Assembly: GCA_041946965.1 (NCBI GenBank)
Contig: JBHGBM010000002.1
Location: 1 to 64,000, forward strand
Source of the DNA: JBHGBM01 sp041946965
GTDB taxonomy: Bacteria; Acidobacteriota; Terriglobia; Bryobacterales; Bryobacteraceae
Length of the DNA stretch: 64,000 nucleotides
Direction: 5' to 3'
Both the position numbers and the translations under genes were made by a program. Of the stretch, positions 53,019-61,881 are shown one piece after another. A model generated the notes under the pieces. It made no database searches, was not told the DNA's origin, and saw nothing but the letters and a program-made list of their open reading frames with translations. Each line of letters opens with the position of its first letter. Within the stretch, counting starts at the first letter, position 1.

Positions 53019-55655
53019 CTAGCGCCGCGGCTGCAACATCAGCTCTTCCACGATGCCCGCAACCTGCGCCGGCGCCATGCGCGCCATCAGGTATTGGTGC
53101 TTCGCTTCGGGGTCATCCCGCCAGGTGTTGCCGCCCTGTTCGTCCACCTCGCACACGCCCGGGCTGCTCAGCGTCCAGAGCCCGCGATCCTGCTCCAGGC
53201 AGCGGACCCCGTACAGCACCGCGGTCTGATCCCAGCTCTTGTGCGGCTGGTTGCCGTTGTAGAGCTGGTAGGCGCGACGCACCGGGCTGGTCTCCGGAAG
53301 CTCGACAGTCCGGCCCCCGGTGAGCACCTCCTGGCCGATTTCCCATCCGCTGAAAATGATGCGTGTGGGCCACTGAGCCAGCGCGTGCCGCGCCGCCGCG
53401 GCGTCGTGATAGACATTGGCTTCCCGCCCCGAAGGGAAGCGCCCGCCCATGCACACCCACAGGCGAATCTTGCGGCGCACCAGGTCCGCCGCGCCGGACT
53501 TGAGAAGGTTGCTCATGTTGGTCAACTGTCCGACCGAGATCAGCACCACGGAGCCGTCCGGCTGCTTTTCCAGCGTGCGGCGGTAAAGCTGAACGGCGTC
53601 CGGAGCCTCCGCGGCCGACTTCAGGCGATGCGGCCAGCCGGCGGCGACCTGCTCCGCGTATTTCGAATCGCGCAGGAACCCCGGCCCCTTGTTCACGCCG
53701 ATGGGGATGCCGGGGCGGCCGAAGTATTGATTCATCGCGTCCAGGCACAGCGGGGACGAGGGGTGCTTGGAAGAGACCCCCATGGCCAGGATTTCGGCCT
53801 CGCCGCGGGCGGCCAGTGCGTGCAGCGTGGCTACGGCGCCCACGTCGTCCACGTCGCCCATGATGTCCGTATCGAACAGCACCCGGACCGGGCGCGGCGA
53901 GGGCGAGGGCGACGTGCGTTCCACGTACGCGTAATAGGCTCCGGCCACCGGCTGGCCTCCGGAATCCAGAAACCAGCTCTGCATTTCGGTGCGCCCGGCG
54001 GGCAGCGTCATGCTGAAGACCGCCTCGCGGTCCTCGGGCTTCACGTCGATGGTGCGGTCGAACGCGGCGATCTTCAGGCGTGCGCGCGCGATCGGCAGCG
54101 CGACTCCCGCGGGGCGCTCGACATCCTCGCCTTTGTACGGCGGAAGGCCGGCCGGGATGGCGGCGTCGCACTCGCGCGGCCAGCGGCGCAGCGCAACGCG
54201 GTACTCGCCCGCGGTTTCGGCGTGAATGTGCCACACCCCGTTCTTGCGTTCGCCGGCACGCACCTGCGCGCCCTGGTCGAAAAACACGTCAGCCCATTCG
54301 CAGGCGCTCGCCAGTACCGGATTCTCGCGTTCCGAGCCTACGACCACGGGCCGGAACTGGTTCAGCGCGGGCTCCACGCCGGCCCACCAGCGGTCGTAAT
54401 GGCTCTGCATCCTGGCGACAACGTCCGGGTGATTGGCGAAGACGTCTTTTTCCTGCCCGGGATCCTCCGCGATGTTGTACAGCTCCTTACCGCTGATGAG
54501 CCGCCATTTATTCCACATGACCGCGGCATCGTTCTTGCGCGGGACGGAATTGGACATGCGGCTGAACTGCACAACCACGATGCGCTCTGGCAGTTGCTTG
54601 GCCTTGCCGGACAACACCGGCGCGAGACTTACGCCGTCGGGTTGGAAGCGCGCGGGCCGCTGGAGGCCGCACAGGTCGATGAGGGTGGGAAGGATATCCT
54701 GCATTTCGGCCAGGTCCGAAATATCCCTGCCGCCGCGCAGCCCGCCGGGCCAGCGCACGAAGCAAGGCACGCGATGGCCGCCCTCGTACAAATCGATCTT
54801 GTTTCCCCGCATTCCGGCATTGAAGCGCATGGTGGGCCTGGTGCAGCCGTTGTCGGTCATGAAGATCAGGATGGTGTTGTCGCGCAGGCCGGTTTCGCGC
54901 AGCATGTCTTCCAGGCGGCCGAGGTTGTAGTCGATGTTCGCGACCATGGCCGAGTAGCGCGCCACGCGCTCGGGCAGGTGCTTGTACGGCTCGAGGAAGC
55001 GCGCGGGCACCAACAGGGGGCCGTGGGCCACGTTAAGCGGCACGTAGGCGAAGAACGGGCTTTTCGCGCTGCGGATCCAGCGCATCGCCTGGTCAACGAA
55101 AACGTCGCCCGAGTAGCCGCTGTATTGCTGCAAGTGGCCGTTGTGGCGGTAGCGGTCGTTGAAATAGTCGTTGTTCCAGGCGTCCGGCACGGAGCTGATG
55201 TGGGAGGAGGGGTACCACACGGCCTCGTCGAAGCCGCGGTCGTGGGGACGGTACGGGTACGTATCGCCGAGGTGCCACTTGCCGAAGATGCCGGTGCGGT
55301 AGCCGCTCGCGCGGAAGGCCTCCGGCATGGTGGGGATGTCCGTGCGCAGAGGCGTGCGGCCGCTGCTCACGTTCATGGCGCCGGAATAAAGGGAGTCGCG
55401 GCCGGTTATCAATTGCGCGCGCGTGGGCGTGCACATGGGGCTCGAGTGGAAATCGGTGAAGCGCACCGACTCGCCGTGGAGCCGGTCCAAGTTGGGGGTG
55501 CGGATCTCCGGATGGCCATGGGCGGAGATATCGCCATAGCCCTGGTCGTCGGTGAGGAAGATGATCACGTTGGGCCGTGCGGCGGCGGGCGCCGGCGGCG
55601 CCAGGGCGGCTCCGGCCGCGAGACGCGCGGCTTCACGCCTGGTAAGCAGTTGCAT
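53019..55655 (-). CDS. sulfatase-nucleoside hydrolase fusion, secreted
   Basis: 878 residues from the ATG at 55655 (Tat-like MQLLTRREAARLAAGAAL). Residues 28-430 are a formylglycine sulfatase: NVIIFLTDDQGYGDIS, C75-T-P-T-R79, GKWHLGDTYPY near 126, FMTDNGCTRP near 265. Residues about 430-580 form a beta-rich linker domain (GVWHIHAETAGEYRVALRRWP resembles the tail domain of arylsulfatases), ending in a TSPSPSPRP spacer. Residues 590-878 match IU-nucleoside hydrolases, with the calcium/ribose site D595-T-D597...D603-D604. The open frame is continuous. I infer a bifunctional extracytoplasmic enzyme; the substrate is unknown. Confidence 0.85.
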   Translation of the reverse strand: MQLLTRREAARLAAGAALAPPAPAAARPNVIIFLTDDQGYGDISAHGHPEIRTPNLDRLHGESVRFTDFHSSPMCTPTRAQLITGRDSLYSGAMNVSSGRTPLRTDIPTMPEAFRASGYRTGIFGKWHLGDTYPYRPHDRGFDEAVWYPSSHISSVPDAWNNDYFNDRYRHNGHLQQYSGYSGDVFVDQAMRWIRSAKSPFFAYVPLNVAHGPLLVPARFLEPYKHLPERVARYSAMVANIDYNLGRLEDMLRETGLRDNTILIFMTDNGCTRPTMRFNAGMRGNKIDLYEGGHRVPCFVRWPGGLRGGRDISDLAEMQDILPTLIDLCGLQRPARFQPDGVSLAPVLSGKAKQLPERIVVVQFSRMSNSVPRKNDAAVMWNKWRLISGKELYNIAEDPGQEKDVFANHPDVVARMQSHYDRWWAGVEPALNQFRPVVVGSERENPVLASACEWADVFFDQGAQVRAGERKNGVWHIHAETAGEYRVALRRWPRECDAAIPAGLPPYKGEDVERPAGVALPIARARLKIAAFDRTIDVKPEDREAVFSMTLPAGRTEMQSWFLDSGGQPVAGAYYAYVERTSPSPSPRPVRVLFDTDIMGDVDDVGAVATLHALAARGEAEILAMGVSSKHPSSPLCLDAMNQYFGRPGIPIGVNKGPGFLRDSKYAEQVAAGWPHRLKSAAEAPDAVQLYRRTLEKQPDGSVVLISVGQLTNMSNLLKSGAADLVRRKIRLWVCMGGRFPSGREANVYHDAAAARHALAQWPTRIIFSGWEIGQEVLTGGRTVELPETSPVRRAYQLYNGNQPHKSWDQTAVLYGVRCLEQDRGLWTLSSPGVCEVDEQGGNTWRDDPEAKHQYLMARMAPAQVAGIVEELMLQPRR

Positions 55656-55683
55656 GGTTACGGACCAGTTTATACTGCGGAAC

Positions 55684-57198
55684 ATGAGGATGGTTTTCGC
55701 GCTCATGACGGCGGCCTGGGCCGCGGCGGCGACCTACGAGGTGGGCCCGGGCAAATCGTATGCGGCGATTGAGCAGGCGCCATGGGCCGCTCTCGCACCG
55801 GATGACACCGTCCTCATCCACTGGCGCGAGGAGCCTTACCGCGCGAAGTGGGTGATCTGCCGCGCGGGCACGGAGGCCGCGCCCATCACCGTGCGCGGCG
55901 TGCCGGGGCCGGACGGGCAACTGCCCGTGGTTCTCGGGGAGAATGCGAAGAACGGCGCGGGCCTCGACTACTGGAACGAAGCGCGCGGCATCTTGAAGAT
56001 CGGTGGCGCGAATGTGCCCGCCGATACCACGCCGCGCTACATCGTGATCGAAAACCTGGAGATCGCGGGGGCGCGGCCGCCTTACACCTTTACGGATCGC
56101 CGGGGCGCGACGCAGACCTACGCGGAGAATGCCGCCGCGCTGTACGTGGAGAAGGGCGAGCACATCATCATCCGCAATTGCACGCTGCGCGACAGCGGCA
56201 ACGGGCTGTTCGTCGCGCCCGGCTCGGGCGGCGCCGTCACCAGCGACATCCTGATTGAGCGCAACCGCATCTTCGGCAACGGGATCGAAGGCAACATCTA
56301 CGTCCACAACAGCTACACCGAGGCGGTGGGCATCACCTTCCAGTACAACCACTACGGCCCCCTGCGCCCGGGCGCGGGCGGCAACAATCTGAAGGACCGC
56401 TCGGCGGGGCTGGTGGTCCGCTACAACTGGATCGAGAGCGGCAACCGGCAGCTCGACCTGGTGGACGGCTCGGATGTCATCGCGGCCGATCCGCAGTACC
56501 GCACCGCGTTCGTCTACGGCAACGTGCTGGTGGAGCCCGCGGGCGCGGGCAACCGGCAGATCGTACACTACGGCGGCGACGGCAGCGACACGGACCGCTA
56601 TCGGAAGGGAATGCTGCTCTTCTATCACAACACCGTGGTTTCCACGCGCACGGACCGCACCACGCTCCTCCGGCTTTCCACCAACGATGAGCGCTGCGAG
56701 GCGCGCAACAATATCGTGTACGTCAGCGCCGCCGGCCGCACGCTGGCGCTGCTGGATGCGAGCGGCACGCTCGACTGGGGCCGCAACTGGGTGAAGCCTG
56801 GTTGGACGCCCACCTTCGATCGCCTTACCGGCACGCTGAACGACAGCGGCGCGTCTCTTGAAGGGGAGTCTCCGGGTTTCCGGGACGAGGCCGCGCAGGA
56901 CTTCCGCCTCACGGCGGATTCACCGTGCATCGGAGCGGGCGAGCCGATGCCGTTTCCCATAAACGAGCAGTACGTGAAGCACAACTCCGGCGCGGAGCGC
57001 ACCGACGGCAGCCGGCCCGATCTGGGGGCCTTCCAGAGGATCTATGATGAGGGTTCTTATGATTCGGATCGCTTCGGTTCTGCTTCTCCCGGTCTGCGGG
57101 TACGCCGCTGCTGTGCGGCTGGAAGCGCTCGACCTGCGCAAGGCCGCCTCGCACCCCGCCCCGATGGGTTACCCCGCGCGCGCGGGGCAGTCCGTTAA
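55684..57198 (+). CDS. secreted right-handed parallel beta-helix protein
   Basis: 504 residues as read. Signal peptide (MRMVFALMTAAWAAAATYEVG), then VGPGKSYAAIEQAPWAAL and repeated coil rungs such as YIVIENLEIAGARPP, HIIIRNCTLRDSGNGLFV and DILIERNRIFGNG. These are typical of polysaccharide lyase or pectinase-like beta-helices. The natural-looking end is PDLGAFQRIYDE near nt 57051; the frame then continues about 48 residues through the start of the next gene. That tail is arginine-rich and looks like an out-of-frame read, so the true stop may have been lost by a frameshift. Catalytic residues not identified. Confidence 0.78.
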   Translation: MRMVFALMTAAWAAAATYEVGPGKSYAAIEQAPWAALAPDDTVLIHWREEPYRAKWVICRAGTEAAPITVRGVPGPDGQLPVVLGENAKNGAGLDYWNEARGILKIGGANVPADTTPRYIVIENLEIAGARPPYTFTDRRGATQTYAENAAALYVEKGEHIIIRNCTLRDSGNGLFVAPGSGGAVTSDILIERNRIFGNGIEGNIYVHNSYTEAVGITFQYNHYGPLRPGAGGNNLKDRSAGLVVRYNWIESGNRQLDLVDGSDVIAADPQYRTAFVYGNVLVEPAGAGNRQIVHYGGDGSDTDRYRKGMLLFYHNTVVSTRTDRTTLLRLSTNDERCEARNNIVYVSAAGRTLALLDASGTLDWGRNWVKPGWTPTFDRLTGTLNDSGASLEGESPGFRDEAAQDFRLTADSPCIGAGEPMPFPINEQYVKHNSGAERTDGSRPDLGAFQRIYDEGSYDSDRFGSASPGLRVRRCCAAGSARPAQGRLAPRPDGLPRARGAVR

Positions 57199-59032
57199 GG
57201 GAACGCCGCTCTCGATTGCCGGGAAAGTGTACCGGCACGGTGTGGGCTCGTTTTCGAACTCGCGCCTCGATATCGACCTGCACGGCAACGCGGAGCGCTT
57301 CACCGCAACGGTGGGTGTGGACGACGCCGTGACGGAGCTGCCCAAGCCGCTGCCCGGCTCCATGGTGCCGCGTGGCCTTCAGCGGCATCCCGGCGCCGCT
57401 GTGTTCGAAGCGTGGGTGGATGCGAGGCCCGTGTTCCACTCCGGGATTATGCGGCGAGGCGAAGCGGGCAAAGCGGTGTCGGTGGACCTGCGCGGTGCGC
57501 GCCGGCTCACGCTGATCACGACCGATGGCGGCGGCTGGCCCTACAACAACCCGGCGGATTGGGCGGACGCGGAAATTGAGATGAAGAGCGGAATGCCCGC
57601 CGCCGTGGACGCGCCGCGCGCGACGGAGCCGCCCATTGCGCGGGGCACGGCGGAGGAGCCCGCGATCCACGGCGCCGCGCTCACCGGCGCGACCCCCGGC
57701 CATCCGTTCCTTTACAAGATACCGGCCACCGGCGCGGGGCCACTGCGCTACGCGGCGGCGAGGCTGCCCGCCGGGTTGAAGCTCGACGCCGCGACGGGCA
57801 TTCTCACCGGCGTGTTGAAGGAGCCGGGCGAGACCGCTGTCAGGCTCACGGTGAGCGGGCCTCGCGGGAAAACTGTGCGCACACTGCGCATCGTGGCGGG
57901 TCGCGGCAAACTGGCCCTCACGCCGCCGCTCGGGTGGAACTCGTGGAACGTGTGGGCACGAGCTGTGGATGAAGCCAAGATCCGCGAAGCCGCCGACTGG
58001 ATGGTGAAATCCGGCCTGCGCGATCACGGCTACCAGTTCATCAACATCGACGACGCGTGGATGGGAGAGCGCGACGCTCGGGGCGAAATCCAGGCCAACA
58101 ACCGCTTCCCCGATATCGGGGCGCTGGCCGACTACGTGCATGCGCGCGGACTCAAACTTGGCATCTATTCTTCACCCGGACCGAAGACTTGCCAGCAGAT
58201 GGAGGGCAGCTATCAGCACGAAGCGCAGGATGCCGCTGTCTACGCGCGCTGGGGCATCGACTTCCTCAAGTACGATCTCTGTTCCTACGGCCAGATGATC
58301 CGCGGAGACGAGCGCGCCGCCATGATTTCCGTTTACCGCCTGATGGGCGACGCGCTGCGGCGGGGCCCGCGCGATATCGTGTACAGCCTATGCCAATACG
58401 GCCGCGCGGGCGTGGGCGAGTGGGGCCCCGAAGTGGGCGGACAGCTCTGGCGCACAACGGGCGACATCCGCGACTCCTGGGACAGCATCGCGCGCATCGG
58501 CTTCAGCCAGAACGGGCTCGAGAAGTGGGCCGGCCCTTCGCGCTGGAACGACCCGGACATGCTGGTGATCGGGTGGCTCGGATGGGGGCTCGAGCTGCAC
58601 GCCTCGCGCCTCACGCCGGATGAGCAGTTGACGCACGTGACGCTGTGGAGCATGCTGGCCTCCCCGCTGCTTCTCGGCTGCGATCTCTCCAGACTGGACG
58701 GCTTCACCCTCGCGCTGCTGACCAACGACGAGGTGCTCGCGGTGAACCAGGACCCGCTGGGGAATCAGGCCGCGCGGCGCGAGCAGGATGGGCTGGCCGA
58801 AGTCTGGTCCAAGCGGATGTCGGACGGCTCGATCGCGGTCGGGCTCTTCAATCGCGGGATCGAACCGGCGCACGTCACGGCGCGGTGGGAAGCGCTCGGC
58901 ATCAGCGGCAAGCAGCGTGTACGCGACCTGTGGCAGCGCAAGGACGCGGGCGAATTCGTGGACCGGTACAGGGTAATGGTGCCGGCGCACGGCGCGGTGC
59001 TGGTCTCGCTTACACCAGCACGGCCTCGATGA
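57044..59032 (+). CDS. GH27 alpha-galactosidase with NPCBM and Ig modules
   Basis: 662 residues. Signal peptide (MIRIASVLLLPVCGYAAA), N-terminal NPCBM domain (about 24-180; HGVGSFSNSRLDIDL), a putative Ig He_PIG domain (about 208-285; LPAGLKLDAATGILTG) and a GH27 barrel from TPPLGWNSWN (293). The catalytic nucleophile is D411 in FLKYDLCSYG and the acid/base D503 in RWNDPDML. It hydrolyses alpha-galactosyl (or alpha-N-acetylgalactosaminyl) ends. The start lies inside the beta-helix gene, so the two are cotranscribed. Its stop overlaps the convergent gene by 23 nt. Confidence 0.92.
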   Translation: MMRVLMIRIASVLLLPVCGYAAAVRLEALDLRKAASHPAPMGYPARAGQSVKGTPLSIAGKVYRHGVGSFSNSRLDIDLHGNAERFTATVGVDDAVTELPKPLPGSMVPRGLQRHPGAAVFEAWVDARPVFHSGIMRRGEAGKAVSVDLRGARRLTLITTDGGGWPYNNPADWADAEIEMKSGMPAAVDAPRATEPPIARGTAEEPAIHGAALTGATPGHPFLYKIPATGAGPLRYAAARLPAGLKLDAATGILTGVLKEPGETAVRLTVSGPRGKTVRTLRIVAGRGKLALTPPLGWNSWNVWARAVDEAKIREAADWMVKSGLRDHGYQFINIDDAWMGERDARGEIQANNRFPDIGALADYVHARGLKLGIYSSPGPKTCQQMEGSYQHEAQDAAVYARWGIDFLKYDLCSYGQMIRGDERAAMISVYRLMGDALRRGPRDIVYSLCQYGRAGVGEWGPEVGGQLWRTTGDIRDSWDSIARIGFSQNGLEKWAGPSRWNDPDMLVIGWLGWGLELHASRLTPDEQLTHVTLWSMLASPLLLGCDLSRLDGFTLALLTNDEVLAVNQDPLGNQAARREQDGLAEVWSKRMSDGSIAVGLFNRGIEPAHVTARWEALGISGKQRVRDLWQRKDAGEFVDRYRVMVPAHGAVLVSLTPARPR

Positions 59033-60548
59033 GGCGCGGCCCGCGCTCCCCCATGGCGATGCCGAACTGCGCGATAAACTCGTCCGCGGTTTCCGCGCGC
59101 GTGGCGGGTACGCCCTGCGCTTCGGCGAGCTTGACCCAGCCAAGCGGCGGGCGCGTGAGGTCCATCATGTTGTCCGCGGCGGGGCCGGCCGGGACACCGG
59201 AGCGGCGCAATTCGATTCCGAGGATCCGGTAACGCCGGTTCGCCAGCACAATCACGGTCACGTCCGCCTGCTCGCGCGCCATGCTCCAGAGCGCCTGGAG
59301 CGTATACATGCCGCTGCCGTCGGCTTCGAGCGCGATCACCTTGCGGTCCGGGCAGGCGAGCGCCGCACCGAGCGCCACGGGCAACCCCTGTCCGATGGCG
59401 CCGCCGGTCACAGGAAGGTGATCGTGCCGCCGCGCGCTTGCCAGGTGCCGGAGCAGCGGCTCGCCGGATGAGACCGCCTCCTCGGAGATGATGGCGTCCT
59501 CCGGCAGCAGCGCCGCGAGAGCGGCCCCGAGTGTTTCAGGCGTGAGCCGCGCGCCTCGCGGAAGAGGCGGCAATGCCGGCGCGGGAACCGCAAACGCGGG
59601 CGCGGCAAGTTCTTCCGCGAGCGCTTCGAGCGCGGCGGTTCCGTCTTCCGCCGGCGACGCCAGCGTGTGGAACGCGCAATCTTCCGGCGCGGGGCAACTG
59701 CGCCGGCCCGGGTAAGCGAAGAAGGAAACGGGCGGGCGCGCCTCCACCAGCACGATGTGTTGAAGCCCTTCGAGCATCGGCTCGGCGGCTTCGGGGAAAT
59801 ACGCGATCCGCGGAGGTGCGAAACGGCCTCCACCGCGCTCGATCCGCGCGCCGTAGCGATCGGCGAATACCCGCGCGCCGGTGGCGGCGGCGATGCGTCC
59901 GGCCCAATCGAGCGCGGGACCGAACAGCGCGCCGCCGCTCAGCACGATTCCCGCGGATTCTCCGGAGCGCAGAATGCGCGCCGCCTCGCGAACATTTTGC
60001 CGCGCAAACCCGGGCCGCGGCCGCGGCGCCGGACTGCCTGCTCCGCCCGCTTCCGTGTAGGAGAAATCCGCGGGCACGATCAGGGTGGCCACCTGCCCGG
60101 GAGGCCCGAACGCCGCGCACACCGCTTCAGCGGCCGCAGAGCCTATGGCGCCGGCGCGCTCCAGCACCCGCACCCATCCGGAAACGGTGCGGGCAAAGGC
60201 GGCCACGTCCGCGCTGAGGGGTGCGTCGTAGCGCAGGTGGCTGGTGGCGTGCTCGCCCACCACGCTCACCACGGGCGAGCGCGCCTTGCGCGCGTTGTGA
60301 AAATTGGCGAGACCGTTGGCGAGCCCCGGCCCCAGGTGCATCAGGGTGGCGGCGGGCTTCCGCGCCATGCGCGCGTAGCCATCGGCGGCGCCGGAGCACA
60401 CGCCTTCGAACAGGCACAGCACGGCGCGCATCTCCGGTGCGCGGTCGAGCGCGGATACGAACTCCAACTCGCTGGTCCCCGGGTTCGCGAAGCACAGATC
60501 CACGCCGCCCGCAAGCAGCGTGCGCAGGAGGCACTCGGCGCCGTTCAT
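59010..60548 (-). CDS. thiamine-diphosphate-dependent enzyme (acetolactate synthase/benzoylformate decarboxylase-like)
   Basis: 512 residues. N-terminal NPGTSELEFVSAL with the cofactor-activating E48 (CLFEGVCSGAADGYARM). The C-terminal thiamine-binding motif is EADGSGMYTLQALWSMAREQADVTVIVLANRRY... near 405-437. Middle domain VREAARILRSGESAGIVLSGGALFG. The relation is to MdlC-like 2-keto-acid decarboxylases and IlvX-type acetolactate synthases; no regulatory subunit is present. It starts by ATGA overlap with the Tat-exported Gfo/Idh gene. A 2-keto-acid decarboxylase in sugar or aromatic catabolism is the best guess. Confidence 0.82.
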   Translation of the reverse strand: MNGAECLLRTLLAGGVDLCFANPGTSELEFVSALDRAPEMRAVLCLFEGVCSGAADGYARMARKPAATLMHLGPGLANGLANFHNARKARSPVVSVVGEHATSHLRYDAPLSADVAAFARTVSGWVRVLERAGAIGSAAAEAVCAAFGPPGQVATLIVPADFSYTEAGGAGSPAPRPRPGFARQNVREAARILRSGESAGIVLSGGALFGPALDWAGRIAAATGARVFADRYGARIERGGGRFAPPRIAYFPEAAEPMLEGLQHIVLVEARPPVSFFAYPGRRSCPAPEDCAFHTLASPAEDGTAALEALAEELAAPAFAVPAPALPPLPRGARLTPETLGAALAALLPEDAIISEEAVSSGEPLLRHLASARRHDHLPVTGGAIGQGLPVALGAALACPDRKVIALEADGSGMYTLQALWSMAREQADVTVIVLANRRYRILGIELRRSGVPAGPAADNMMDLTRPPLGWVKLAEAQGVPATRAETADEFIAQFGIAMGERGPRLIEAVLV

Positions 60549-61825
60549 ACCGTGGGGAGCGGATACTCCTTGCGGTATTGCTTCGTCAGCAGCGCGTTGG
60601 CCTCGCGATCCTGGCTGAAGGTCTCCGTTTCGGGGTCGAAGCGCACCTCGCGCTTCAGGTGGTGCGAGATGTTGCCGAGATGGCACAGCGTGGTGCTGAG
60701 GCGCCCGATCTCGATATCGGCGTTGGGCCGCTGCCGGGTCTTCATGCACTCCAGGAAGTTGCGCTCGTTGTACAGCGGCGCGGAGGGCGCCGACGGGCCT
60801 TGCTCGCCCTTGCGGCCCGTGACCACGCGCCACCCGGATCCGTCCACGATCAGCGTGCCTTCGGTGCCGTAGAACGCCGTGCCGGCCACGGTGCCCTCCG
60901 TGGGGCTGTGCTCGCCGAAACTGCGCAGTTCCCAGACCAGCGTGAAATCCCCGTAGTCGTAAGTGACGATCTGGGTGTCGGGCACTTCCTTGGCGTCATC
61001 GAGCCAGTAGATACCCGCCTGGCTCGAAACGCGCGTGGGCAGGCACTTCTCCTGCTTGCGGATCTGCTGTATGCCCCACAGCGCGAGGTCCAGCATGTGT
61101 ACGCCCTGGTTGCCCAGCTCGCTGTTGCCGTAGTCCCAGAAGAAGCGCCAATTGTAGTGGAAGCGGTTCTGGTTGAACGGGCGCTTCGGCGCGGGACCGA
61201 GCCAGGCGTCGTAGTCTACGCCCGCCGGCGGCGTGCCGTCGGCCGGACGGCCTATGGATTTGCGCACCTGGTTCATCCACGCGCGCACCAGGCAGACTTT
61301 GCCCAGCTTGCCGGAGCCGGCGAATTCCGCGGCGGTGCGAAAATGCTCGCCGCTGCGCCGCATGGTGCCGATTTGCATGACGCGGTTGTACTTGCGCGCG
61401 GCGTCGCGTATCAACTGCCCTTCGCGGATGGTCTGCGACACGGGCTTTTCCAGGTACACGTCCTTGCCCGCCTGACAGGCGAGCAGGGCCATGTGGGTGT
61501 GCCAATGATCCGGCGTGGCGATGATCACCGCGTCGATGGCCTTATCGTCGAGCACGCGGCGGAAATCCTTCACGTGCTCCACTTCCCTGCCCTGCTGCGT
61601 GGCGAGCAGGGGGTTCAGCTTCGCGGCGATGGCATCGTCGATGTCGCACAGCGTCTTGACGGCCGCGCCGGCGGTGATGGAACGCTGCGCCACGCCGCGT
61701 CCCTGGTTGCGACCGCCGATCAACGCGAGCGTGATCTTCTCGTTGGCCCCCCGCGCGGCGGGGTTCAGGTTGACAAATGCCCCGGCAGCCAGGCCGGCTC
61801 TCAAAAACTCTCTGCGGTTGCTCAT
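60545..61825 (-). CDS. Tat-exported Gfo/Idh/MocA oxidoreductase
   Basis: 426 residues from the ATG at 61825; the Tat signal is MSNRREFLRAGLAAGAF. Rossmann segment ITLALIGGRNQGRGVA, IIATPDHWHTHMALLACQAGKDVYLEKPVSQT near 110-140, and a C-terminal domain with FWDYGNSELGNQGVHMLDLAL. Exported members of this family carry NADP into the periplasm already bound (known for glucose-fructose oxidoreductase). It is divergent from another Gfo/Idh gene with 56 nt between starts. Confidence 0.9.
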   Translation of the reverse strand: MSNRREFLRAGLAAGAFVNLNPAARGANEKITLALIGGRNQGRGVAQRSITAGAAVKTLCDIDDAIAAKLNPLLATQQGREVEHVKDFRRVLDDKAIDAVIIATPDHWHTHMALLACQAGKDVYLEKPVSQTIREGQLIRDAARKYNRVMQIGTMRRSGEHFRTAAEFAGSGKLGKVCLVRAWMNQVRKSIGRPADGTPPAGVDYDAWLGPAPKRPFNQNRFHYNWRFFWDYGNSELGNQGVHMLDLALWGIQQIRKQEKCLPTRVSSQAGIYWLDDAKEVPDTQIVTYDYGDFTLVWELRSFGEHSPTEGTVAGTAFYGTEGTLIVDGSGWRVVTGRKGEQGPSAPSAPLYNERNFLECMKTRQRPNADIEIGRLSTTLCHLGNISHHLKREVRFDPETETFSQDREANALLTKQYRKEYPLPTV

Positions 61826-61881
61826 GGCCGTGATACCGAATGTAACGCAACACGGCTGCGGCGTGCAGTACAATTCCTTCC

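Noticed and set aside
52806..55772. Plus-strand open frame of about 988 codons opposite the sulfatase fusion
   Set aside because: Same composition effect; no signal, motif or ribosome site, whereas the minus strand has two recognisable enzymes.
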